Below, piece after piece: positions 17,704 to 25,546 of a stretch of DNA of 32,498 nucleotides. Position 1 is the stretch's first letter. Each line of letters opens with the position of its first letter. The translations under genes were made by a program, and so were the position numbers. The stretch lies in NCBI GenBank assembly GCA_025451195.1, contig JANWKV010000060.1:1-32498 (forward strand), in the 5' to 3' direction. The stretch comes from Candidatus Microgenomates bacterium (GTDB taxonomy: Bacteria > Patescibacteriota > Microgenomatia > Levybacterales > UBA12049). The notes below the pieces were generated by a model. The model made no database searches. It worked only from the letters and a program-made list of their open reading frames with translations, and was not told the DNA's origin.

Positions 17704-17848
17704 AAGCTCAGGAACAATTTTTTCTTGTTCCGCAGCTCGCAAATGTCAATTTTATTCGAGCATAAATAATTTCCTAAAAGTACTCAAGATAATATCCAAT
17801 TCATGTTAGCTCGAAATGCGAACTGCGAAAAAATTATTCCATTCGCTT
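17704..17848. other. Long imperfect inverted repeat / candidate structured RNA element
   Basis: Arms: AAGC(17704-17707)/GCTT(17845-17848); GGAACAATTTTTTC(17711-17724)/GAAAAAATTATTCC(17827-17840), 13 of 14; GCAGCTCGCA(17732-17741)/TGCGAACTGC(17817-17826), 9 of 10; TTCGAGC(17755-17761)/GCTCGAA(17809-17815), 7 of 7. The ORF-track start at 17803 lies inside it. Confidence 0.75.
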
Positions 17849-17856
17849 TTGATAAC

Positions 17857-19422
17857 ATGAAAAAAAAATTTGATTTTATTATCATTCTAGGAATTATTTG
17901 TCTTGGTGCTTTTCTTAGGCTTTACCGTATTCAGGACTACATGACTTTTTTGGGTGATGAGGGAAGGGACGTGTTGGTTGTTTACAATATTTTGCACGGG
18001 CATTTTACTTTGCTTGGACCAACCGCAAGCGTTGGCGGGTTTTTTCTGGGCCCAATTTATTATTATTTTATGGCGCCGTTTTTGTGGATTTTTAATTACA
18101 ATCCCGTTGGCCCCGCAGTAATGATCGCACTTTTTGGAGTTCTCACGATCTGGTTTGTTTATAAAATTGGGAGCGAATTTTTTAATAAGACAACAGGAAT
18201 AATTGCCGCTCTGTTTTATACAATTTCACCCTTAGTAATTTCATATTCGCACTCTTCATGGAATCCAAATTTAATGCCTATTTTTACTATCTTCACTCTT
18301 TACACATTATATAATGGAGTAAAAAATTCAGACAAAAAACTTTTCGTTCTGTCAGGAATATTTTTGGGAATTCTTTTACAGCTTCATTATCTTGCAACAT
18401 TCGTTGGAGTAACTGTATTTATTTACGTACTTTTTACGGATTTTGTTCTGTCAAAAGTATATAAAACAAAAAAAATACTCGAATATATTTTATCTTCTGT
18501 AAGTAAATTATTTCTTGTATTTGTAGGTTTTATTGTCGGCCTGGCACCTTATTTAGCATTTGAGATACGACATGGATTTCCGAATACAATGAGTATTTTT
18601 TCTTTTATATTTAACTCTCCCGATGTGAAAACCGGGGGTAATATGTGGTATATAATTCAAAATGTATTTTTTAGACTTTTTGGGCGGCTGGTAACATTTT
18701 TTCCTCCCCCCGAACAACTTTCCTCCAGACCACATGAGCTTATTTCTATCTGGTATTTCTTAACTTTATTTTTAGGAATTGCTTCATGCGTATATCTTAT
18801 TTACGTATTTTATAAAAAATTCCGCAGTAAAGAGGATTTCTTAAAAATATCTCTGATTCTTATTTGGTTTTTTATAGGCATTTTCCTTTTTGGATTTTAT
18901 AAAAAATCTATTTATGATTATTACTTTGAATTTTTGTTTCCATTACCATTTTTGCTTGTTGGTTATTTTGTTTCATTTTTGTGGTCAAAAAAAATATATT
19001 GGAAAATTATCGCGGTTTGCACTATTTTTATCATTTCCTTCATTAATTTACAGGGAGTTTATTTCAGGTACCCCGCAAACAAACAATTGGCTCAGGCCGA
19101 AGAAATTTCAAAATTTGTGGTGCAAAAAACACAAAATAAACCGTACAACTTTGCCTTAATTACCAGTGGAAATTCAGATCAGGAATACAGATATTTCTTT
19201 ACCATTTGGGGCAAACCGCCTGTAGTTATTCTAAATTCGCAGGAAGATCCTCAAAGGAAATCCGTAACAGACCAACTGTTGATTGTTTGTGAGGGACCTT
19301 GCGCGCCCTTGGGTAATTCTTTATGGGAAGTTGCAGGATTTGGCAGGGCGGAAATTGAAGACCGGTGGAACGTGTCTGTTGTAAGTGTTTATAAACTGGT
19401 ACACTATAAAGGTCCTAATTAA
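17857..19422 (+). CDS. Multi-TM glycosyltransferase, PMT/ArnT-like (GT-C fold)
   Basis: LGAFLRLYRIQDYMTFLGDEGRDVLV (DE-containing first loop), many TMs. ATG 17857 (MKKKFDFIIILGI) preferred because the upstream 18 codons lie in the inverted repeat. Confidence 0.87.
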   Translation: MKKKFDFIIILGIICLGAFLRLYRIQDYMTFLGDEGRDVLVVYNILHGHFTLLGPTASVGGFFLGPIYYYFMAPFLWIFNYNPVGPAVMIALFGVLTIWFVYKIGSEFFNKTTGIIAALFYTISPLVISYSHSSWNPNLMPIFTIFTLYTLYNGVKNSDKKLFVLSGIFLGILLQLHYLATFVGVTVFIYVLFTDFVLSKVYKTKKILEYILSSVSKLFLVFVGFIVGLAPYLAFEIRHGFPNTMSIFSFIFNSPDVKTGGNMWYIIQNVFFRLFGRLVTFFPPPEQLSSRPHELISIWYFLTLFLGIASCVYLIYVFYKKFRSKEDFLKISLILIWFFIGIFLFGFYKKSIYDYYFEFLFPLPFLLVGYFVSFLWSKKIYWKIIAVCTIFIISFINLQGVYFRYPANKQLAQAEEISKFVVQKTQNKPYNFALITSGNSDQEYRYFFTIWGKPPVVILNSQEDPQRKSVTDQLLIVCEGPCAPLGNSLWEVAGFGRAEIEDRWNVSVVSVYKLVHYKGPN

Positions 19423-19424
19423 TA

Positions 19425-19577
19425 ATGAGAATTACTGCCCGGATTAAACCCCAAATTACTGTGCGTACGCAAAGTTGTCCTGTTTGTGACAGTCCAATGG
19501 GAGATTTGCACCAGGAGGGCGGAAGTCGCGATGCCTATTGCCCGACGTGTGGTTACAAAGACCCTTACTTTAAGTAA
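19425..19577 (+). CDS. 50-aa zinc-ribbon protein (not in the ORF track)
   Basis: MRITARIKPQITVRTQSCPVCDSPMGDLHQEGGSRDAYCPTCGYKDPYFK*; two CPxC knuckles; begins 3 nt after the upstream stop. Confidence 0.75.
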   Translation: MRITARIKPQITVRTQSCPVCDSPMGDLHQEGGSRDAYCPTCGYKDPYFK

Positions 19578-19730
19578 TTAATATATACCCTTATTACTCA
19601 TTTTGCAGTAAGAAGCTCTAGGGAGTTTATTAAATGGAGTTATTCTCATACTTTTGTTTTACCGGTATTAACTCTTATTGTTTTCCTTTGCACATTTTAA
19701 GTTGCAAGCCTGAATATGAGGAGTATAACA

Positions 19731-19764
19731 AAAAACCCCCACACTCAAATGCGCGGGGGTTTTT
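19731..19764. terminator. Bidirectional Rho-independent-type terminator
   Basis: AAAAACCCCC (19731-19740) - acactcaaatgcgc - GGGGGTTTTT (19755-19764), between convergent genes. Confidence 0.88.
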
Positions 19765-19787
19765 ACAAGATTACTTAATAATCCAAT

Positions 19788-19931
19788 CTATGCTTTTCCA
19801 ATCTTGTACATTCCTGTACCACAAACTGGGCATGTTCCTTTCATTGCTGGTTTACCATTTTTCATGGTTACCGGCTTTGCATTTGGATCATCTCTTTTTG
19901 CTCTGCATTTAACGCAGTACATTGTTGCCAT
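19788..19931 (-). CDS. 47-aa DUF5679-like zinc-ribbon protein (not in the ORF track)
   Basis: MATMYCVKCRAKRDDPNAKPVTMKNGKPAMKGTCPVCGTGMYKIGKA*; SD-like GGGGGTG upstream on the minus strand. Confidence 0.88.
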   Translation of the reverse strand: MATMYCVKCRAKRDDPNAKPVTMKNGKPAMKGTCPVCGTGMYKIGKA

Positions 19932-19978
19932 AATCTTGTAGTCACCCCCTTTCAAAATTCTGTATTAAGAATTTATAA

Positions 19979-20245
19979 TTAATAACTAACACCAGGTATC
20001 ATAAAAATATGGTGTTGTAAAATAAAAAATAGAAAAAGTTGGAAAGCAATTACAATCGCACACACAGTAAGTGTTTTTTTAAGGTCATTATATACATAGG
20101 AATAAGAGGTAGTTTTCGGGTGATGAATAACAGGATTTGTTTTTTTGTCTTCTGACAGATTTGTAAAAGAATACGCAAATTGATTCAAGTCTCGTTTTTG
20201 GCTGGCGGCAATTTTTTGTTCCTTTGTTTTCCTGTGTTTAGCCAT
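19979..20245 (-). CDS. Small C-tail membrane protein, unknown function
   Basis: MAKHRKTKEQKIAASQKRDLNQF... basic N-terminus, one C-terminal TM (LTVCAIVIAFQLFLFFILQHHIF). Confidence 0.65.
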   Translation of the reverse strand: MAKHRKTKEQKIAASQKRDLNQFAYSFTNLSEDKKTNPVIHHPKTTSYSYVYNDLKKTLTVCAIVIAFQLFLFFILQHHIFMIPGVSY

Positions 20246-20265
20246 AATGAGCCCACGTTACACTA

Positions 20266-20284
20266 TTGACACCCAGGCTGTCAA
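20266..20284. promoter_or_regulatory. Inverted repeat TTGACA-N7-TGTCAA presenting a -35-like hexamer on both strands between divergent genes
   Basis: TTGACA CCCAGGC TGTCAA; plus strand has TAAGAT 18 nt downstream of TTGACA. Confidence 0.5.
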
Positions 20285-20309
20285 GAGTCTAAGATAAATT
20301 ATACCCTTT

Positions 20310-20771
20310 ATGCAAATTATTTGGATTGTTATAGTAGCGTTTTCGATATGGTTGACTCTTTTAACGTTTTTTTACTGGAAGCTGTCTTCTCATTACAATA
20401 AGCTCACAAAAGGCGCAAATCCAAAAACTCTTCAAGTAGTATTGGAGCAGTTATTAAAAGACGCGGAAATTGCAAAAACGGATATTGATTTTTTACAAAA
20501 ACGGTGTGATACAATAGAAAAAGACGGGCAAACTCATATACAAAAAATTGGCCTTCTCCGGTTTAATCCATTTAAGGATACCGGCGGAGACCAAAGTTTT
20601 ATTTTAGCCCTTCTTGATAAAGACGATAAAGGTGTTGTTATTTCGGGATTGTATTCAAGGGCAGGTACAAGGTGGTATGCTAAAAAGGTAGATGCCGGTC
20701 ACGGTGTCGAATACGAGCTTTCGGATGATGAAAAACAGACTATAAAACAGGCAAAACATTCGCTAAAATAA
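20310..20771 (+). CDS. DUF4446-like membrane-anchored protein
   Basis: N-terminal TM, then IGLLRFNPFKDTGGDQSFILALLDKDDKGVVISGLYSRAGTRWYAKKV. Confidence 0.88.
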   Translation: MQIIWIVIVAFSIWLTLLTFFYWKLSSHYNKLTKGANPKTLQVVLEQLLKDAEIAKTDIDFLQKRCDTIEKDGQTHIQKIGLLRFNPFKDTGGDQSFILALLDKDDKGVVISGLYSRAGTRWYAKKVDAGHGVEYELSDDEKQTIKQAKHSLK

Positions 20772-20783
20772 AAAAATACTTTC

Positions 20784-21950
20784 ATGCAAAATAAAAAATC
20801 TTTTTACGCAATATTAGTCGCAATAATTTTATTTGTTTTATCAACGGGTATTTCTTATGCTGTTTTCTCAAATACAATTAATAAAAAAATTATTGTTTCC
20901 GCGCCACCGGTTACAAAACTCGCAACCGGCAATACAATGTTTGATGAAAGCCTTCCAAAAACAGAGCCGTGCCCTTTAACAGGCGTTAAATATTCGGTTC
21001 AACAAAAAAACTGGTGGCTTTCTCACGAACCTTTAGGAGTTATGGTAGAAAATTCCACAGATGCCAGGCCACAATCCGGCGTATCTTTTGCAGACAATGT
21101 CTATGAAGCGGTTGCAGAGGGCGGAATTACAAGATTTTTGCTTATATTCTATTGTCAGGATGCAATACAGGTTGGTCCTGTCAGATCGGCGCGCATTTAT
21201 TTTTTGGATCAGCTAAGACAATATGGAAAATATCCTCTTTATGCACACGTTGGCGGAGCTAACGCGGACGGCCCGGCAGACGCATTGGGAGAAATAAGCG
21301 ATCTTGGATGGACAGGCTATAACGACCTTGACCAGTTTGCAATCGGGTTTCCGGTTTATTGGAGGGATTACAACAGACTGGGACATTCCGTTGCCACGGA
21401 GCACACAATGTATTCCACAACAACAAAGCTTTGGGATTTCGCAAAAAACAACAGAGATATAACGAGTACCAATAAAGAGGGCCAGTGGGATGCAAATTTT
21501 GTAACATACACTTTTAAAGATGATGCTGCAATTTCCGACAGACCTAAATCCCAAACAATCCACATAGAGTTTTGGGGAGATTCGGGTTACGATGTTGATT
21601 GGAAATATGACCCAAAAAATAATGTTTATTTAAGAAACAACGGAGGACAACCCCATATTGACCGGGATACAAATAAGCAGTTATCAGCGAAAAACTTAAT
21701 TGTTTTATACATGAAACAATCTAACGCGGATGACGGATATTTAAATAACGAACATCTTTTATATCAAGATTCAGGTTCGGGTAAAGCCGTAATATTTATG
21801 GACGGTAAACAAATTACGGGAATCTGGAAAAAATCAGGACCAACTGGAAGACTTCTTATATACGATAATTTTGGAAGCGCAATAAAATTTGACAGAGGAA
21901 ATCTGTGGTTTACAATTCTGCCCCTAAGCGGTGTTCTTAGCGTTAAATAA
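20784..21950 (+). CDS. DUF3048 (YerB-like) extracytoplasmic protein
   Basis: GVMVENSTDARPQSGVSFADNVYEAVAEGGITRFLLIFY, GPVRSARIYFLDQLRQYGKYPLYAHVGGANADGPADALGEI. Confidence 0.9.
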   Translation: MQNKKSFYAILVAIILFVLSTGISYAVFSNTINKKIIVSAPPVTKLATGNTMFDESLPKTEPCPLTGVKYSVQQKNWWLSHEPLGVMVENSTDARPQSGVSFADNVYEAVAEGGITRFLLIFYCQDAIQVGPVRSARIYFLDQLRQYGKYPLYAHVGGANADGPADALGEISDLGWTGYNDLDQFAIGFPVYWRDYNRLGHSVATEHTMYSTTTKLWDFAKNNRDITSTNKEGQWDANFVTYTFKDDAAISDRPKSQTIHIEFWGDSGYDVDWKYDPKNNVYLRNNGGQPHIDRDTNKQLSAKNLIVLYMKQSNADDGYLNNEHLLYQDSGSGKAVIFMDGKQITGIWKKSGPTGRLLIYDNFGSAIKFDRGNLWFTILPLSGVLSVK

Positions 21951-21964
21951 TTTAATCTGCCCTC

Positions 21965-21992
21965 AAAGTTATCGCATTGGGCATAACTTTTT
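21965..21992 (+). terminator. Hairpin with short U tract after the DUF3048 gene
   Basis: AAAGTTAT(c)GC - ATTGG - GCATAACTTT followed by TT, with a single bulged C. Confidence 0.55.
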
Positions 21993-22099
21993 CCGGACTG
22001 ATTTTGTGCAGTTTGGCACAAAATACAGTAAGAAGAGAATAAGCACCCCATATAAATTTAGCTATTGAAATTGGAAAAAAAAGTTATACAATATAGCAT

Positions 22100-22672
22100 A
22101 TGCTAGCCGACTTTATAACATCTAAATCACGCATTCAATTATTAAACGTATTTCTTACATATCCTTATGATATGTTTCATGTCAGAGAACTTGTAAGGCG
22201 TACCGGTGATGAAATAAATGCTGTAAGACGGGAACTGGCTTTTTTGGAAAAGCGGGGAGTGTTATCAAGAGAACCAAGGGCAAACCGCGTATACTATTCT
22301 ATAAATAAGAATTATACATTCTACTATGATCTTTTAAGAATAGGCGCAAAAATGACAGGTCTTGGTTCGGAAGTTATTAAAAACAGAGTAAAACTTGGGA
22401 AAATAAAGTATGCAATGCTGTCGGGAAGATTTATCAGACAGCTTAAAAAAGATCCGGAGGAAGTAGATTTTTTAATTGTTGGTACGGTTGTGCTTCCGGA
22501 AATTGCACTTTTGGTCCGCAATGAAGAAGCCAGGCTTTCGGTTGAAATTAACTACACTGTAATGAGTGAAGAAGAATTTGATTTTAGAAAAAAGCGCAAC
22601 GACCCGTTTATAAAAGGAATATTAGCAGGTTCCCGCGTTATGCTTCTTGGTGATGAGGAGAATATGCTGTAA
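22100..22672 (+). CDS. wHTH transcriptional regulator with degenerate nucleotidyltransferase-like C-terminal domain
   Basis: MLADFITSKSRIQLLNVFLTYPYDMFHVRELVRRTGDEINAVRRELAFLEKRGVLSREPRANRVYYSINKNY (ArsR-like wHTH); C-terminal ...EEVDFLIVG.... Confidence 0.75.
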   Translation: MLADFITSKSRIQLLNVFLTYPYDMFHVRELVRRTGDEINAVRRELAFLEKRGVLSREPRANRVYYSINKNYTFYYDLLRIGAKMTGLGSEVIKNRVKLGKIKYAMLSGRFIRQLKKDPEEVDFLIVGTVVLPEIALLVRNEEARLSVEINYTVMSEEEFDFRKKRNDPFIKGILAGSRVMLLGDEENML

Positions 22673-22674
22673 AC

Positions 22675-24051
22675 ATGAAAAATCATCCCAGACTCCTTTT
22701 TTGGATAATTCTTCTTATTGGTGCATTTGCCGTAATTATTGACTTACCAATAACAAAGCCTGTCCATATAGAAACTCCAAAAATTCCCGGAATTAACAGA
22801 AAAATTTCTTTTAATTTACCCATTTATGGGTCTACTATAGATTTCTATTTTAATAATCAACATATTTTTTGGCAATTTCCCTTTAAAAAAGGACTCGATT
22901 TGGCGGGGGGAACAAGCGTTACTTTAAGGGCAAATATGCAGAAAATTCCAAAAGACCAAAGGCAGGACGCATTAAATGGGGCAAAGTTAGTTTTGGATAA
23001 TAGGGTAAATTTACTCGGAGTTAGTGAGCCGACAATTCAAACTGCTCAAGTTGGAAGTGATTACCGCCTTATTGTTGATTTGCCGGGAATTAATGTTTCC
23101 CAGGCAGTGAGTTTGATTGGGACAACAGCCCAGCTTTCGTTTTGGGAACAAGGCGCAAGCGGGTCGGGAGCACTTAGAAATCCCAATACATTACCAATTG
23201 GAGTTCCACAAATATTAGGTGTTGATGCGAAGGAAACAAACCTTACCGGAAAAGATTTAAAGAGCGCCAGTGTTGTTTTTGATCCAAATACCGGAAAGCC
23301 TCAAATCCAATTAGTTTTTACAAGTAGTGGAACAGATAAATTTGCCGATATTACAAAAAATAACGTTGGCAAACCCGTTGTTATTGTTTTGGATAACCAG
23401 GTAATATCTTACCCAACAGTTAACGAACCAATACTTACAGGTAACGCGGTTATTCAAGGCCAATTCACGACAGATCAGGCAAATACACTTGCTATTGCGC
23501 TGCAGGGAGGATCTCTTCCCGTGCCCCTTACGATTTTGGCACAAGATTCAATCGGTGCAACGCTTGGACAAAGTAGTCTGACAAAAAGTTTATTGGCAGG
23601 AGTTTTGGGTTTTGCAATAATTGTTATTTTTATGATTGTTTTATATGGAATAAGAGGGATTATGGCAAGCGGGGCTCTTTTGATTTACACAATTTTAGTC
23701 TTAGCGATCTTTAAAATAATCCCTGTTACATTAACTCTTGCGGGAATTGCCGGATTTATACTCTCCATAGGTATGGCAGTTGATGCAAATATTTTAATTT
23801 TTGAAAGAATGAAAGAAGAATTGCGCGCCGGAAAGGACTATTCCAGCGCAATAGAACTTGGGTTTTCGAGAGCATGGTCTTCAATTCGCGATTCAAACAT
23901 ATCAACTCTGATAACAAGTTTTATATTATTTAAATTCGGTACTGGTATTGTTAGAGGATTTGCTTTAACCTTAGCAATTGGAGTTATTATTTCCATGTTT
24001 AGCGCAATTACGATAACAAGGACATTTTTAAGAGTGTTCCATAAAAAATAA
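22675..24051 (+). CDS. secD: Protein translocase subunit SecD
   Basis: GLDLAGGTSVTLRA, GNAVIQGQFTTDQANTLAIALQGGSLPVPL, SIGMAVDANILIFERMKEELRAGKD. Confidence 0.96.
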   Translation: MKNHPRLLFWIILLIGAFAVIIDLPITKPVHIETPKIPGINRKISFNLPIYGSTIDFYFNNQHIFWQFPFKKGLDLAGGTSVTLRANMQKIPKDQRQDALNGAKLVLDNRVNLLGVSEPTIQTAQVGSDYRLIVDLPGINVSQAVSLIGTTAQLSFWEQGASGSGALRNPNTLPIGVPQILGVDAKETNLTGKDLKSASVVFDPNTGKPQIQLVFTSSGTDKFADITKNNVGKPVVIVLDNQVISYPTVNEPILTGNAVIQGQFTTDQANTLAIALQGGSLPVPLTILAQDSIGATLGQSSLTKSLLAGVLGFAIIVIFMIVLYGIRGIMASGALLIYTILVLAIFKIIPVTLTLAGIAGFILSIGMAVDANILIFERMKEELRAGKDYSSAIELGFSRAWSSIRDSNISTLITSFILFKFGTGIVRGFALTLAIGVIISMFSAITITRTFLRVFHKK

Positions 24052-24053
24052 TT

Positions 24054-24947
24054 ATGAATATAATTGGTAAAAAAAATTTATACTTTGCAATTTCCCTTTT
24101 GGTAATTGTGCCGGGGCTTATATCTTTACTTTTGTTTGGGCTTAGACTTTCAATTGACTTTACAGGCGGATCAAGAATGACCCTGACTAATATTAACCCT
24201 TTCAGTCTAAACAAAATTAAGGGCGAGCTTGGTAAAGAAAAAGTGGAAATTGCAACAATCCAACAATCGGGCGGCCAAGCAATTATACGTACGGGTCAAT
24301 TGTCTTCGCAGGAACATCAAAAAATAATATCAGACATCTCAAAAATAGATCCAAAAATTAAAGAGGACTCCTTTGAGACAGTAGGTCCAACAGTCGGAGG
24401 GGAAACAACTACAAATGCATTAATCGGCGTTGTTTTGGCATCTGTACTTATTGTTTTATATATTGCATGGGCATTTAGAGAAGTTCCAAAACCCGCAAGC
24501 AGTTGGAGGTTTGGAGTTTGTGCAATTATTGCGCTACTTCACGACGTATTGGTTGTTGTAGGAATATTTTCCATACTTGGTCACTTTGCGGGCGTTGAAG
24601 TTGACAGCCTTTTTGTAACAGCCTTATTAACAGTAATTGGATTTTCCGTGCACGACACAATTGTTGTTTTTGACCGGATAAGAGAAAACTTAAAAAGAAA
24701 ATTAACTCTTTCTTTTGAAGAAGTCGTTAACGAATCAATTCTTCAAACCCTTGGCCGTTCTCTTAACACATCCCTTACTGTTATTCTGGTTTTATTTGCT
24801 CTTTTAATTTTTGGAGGAGAGAGTACAAAATGGTTTATTGTTGCACTTTTAGTTGGTGTTTTGAGCGGAACATATTCTTCCATTTTTAACGCATCCCCTC
24901 TTCTTGTTTTGTGGAATGAAATTTCACAAAACAGAAAAAAATCCTAA
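24054..24947 (+). CDS. secF: Protein translocase subunit SecF
   Basis: LRLSIDFTGGSRMTL, ETVGPTVGGETTTNALIGVVLASVLIVLYIAW, TVIGFSVHDTIVVFDRIRENL. Confidence 0.95.
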   Translation: MNIIGKKNLYFAISLLVIVPGLISLLLFGLRLSIDFTGGSRMTLTNINPFSLNKIKGELGKEKVEIATIQQSGGQAIIRTGQLSSQEHQKIISDISKIDPKIKEDSFETVGPTVGGETTTNALIGVVLASVLIVLYIAWAFREVPKPASSWRFGVCAIIALLHDVLVVVGIFSILGHFAGVEVDSLFVTALLTVIGFSVHDTIVVFDRIRENLKRKLTLSFEEVVNESILQTLGRSLNTSLTVILVLFALLIFGGESTKWFIVALLVGVLSGTYSSIFNASPLLVLWNEISQNRKKS

Positions 24948-25058
24948 TCATTCTTTGATTTTTGAAGTAAAATAAGCCGCAATAAAAAAGGGAAATAGGG
25001 ATTATGGAAAAACAAATTAAAGTAAATGGAGAGTATTACACGATTCTAATGGAAAAGT

Positions 25059-25511
25059 TTATTTAAGAGATTCTTTAACAATTTTACTGACCAATCCTCC
25101 GTCGGCTTTACCTTTTACTTTTGGCATTAAAACACCCATTACTTTACCTATTTCCGCCATGGATTTTGCACCGGTTTGGGAGATTGCATCAGCAACCAAT
25201 TTTTTAATTTCTTCCTCGCCCATTTGTGCGGGTAAATATTTTTCCAAAAGTGAAAGTTCGCTCTTTTCTTTATCTGCCAATTCCTGTCTGTCTGCCTTTT
25301 CAAATTGTTCAATTGAATCTTTCCGCTGTTTAACTTCCTTTTGGATAACTGCCTGAATATCTTCTTCCGTTGCCTCGTAACCTGCGCCACCTTTATTAAT
25401 TTCGTAATATGTAATGCCTGATAAAATAAATCTGATAACAGATGTTTTTAACTGGTCTCTTGCAAGCATCGATTGTTTTAACTCGTCTTTTAACTGCTGT
25501 TTGGTTATCAT
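25059..25511 (-). CDS. yqeY: GatB/YqeY domain protein
   Basis: MITKQQLKDELKQSMLARDQLKTSVIRFILSGI..., LLEKYLPAQMGEEEI, GKVMGVLMPKVKGKADGGLVSKIVKE. ATG at 25511 preferred. Confidence 0.92.
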   Translation of the reverse strand: MITKQQLKDELKQSMLARDQLKTSVIRFILSGITYYEINKGGAGYEATEEDIQAVIQKEVKQRKDSIEQFEKADRQELADKEKSELSLLEKYLPAQMGEEEIKKLVADAISQTGAKSMAEIGKVMGVLMPKVKGKADGGLVSKIVKESLK

Positions 25512-25546
25512 TTTTATAAAAATAGATTCTCTGGATGACAAAAAAT

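Noticed and set aside
17543-17809. 88-aa plus-strand ORF
   Set aside because: Overlaps the GT2-GtrA C-terminus in another frame and runs through the inverted-repeat element.
17704-17848. tRNA, integron attC site or transposon terminal repeats
   Set aside because: No cloverleaf or CCA-type features, no integrase or transposase nearby, no target-site duplication seen; left as an unclassified inverted repeat.
19634-19912. 92-aa plus-strand ORF
   Set aside because: Crosses the bidirectional terminator and lies antisense to the DUF5679-like gene; Cys-rich hydrophobic translation looks like an antisense artefact.
25004-25066. 20-aa ORF as a standalone gene
   Set aside because: Too short to call as CDS on its own; kept only as a possible frameshift observation.
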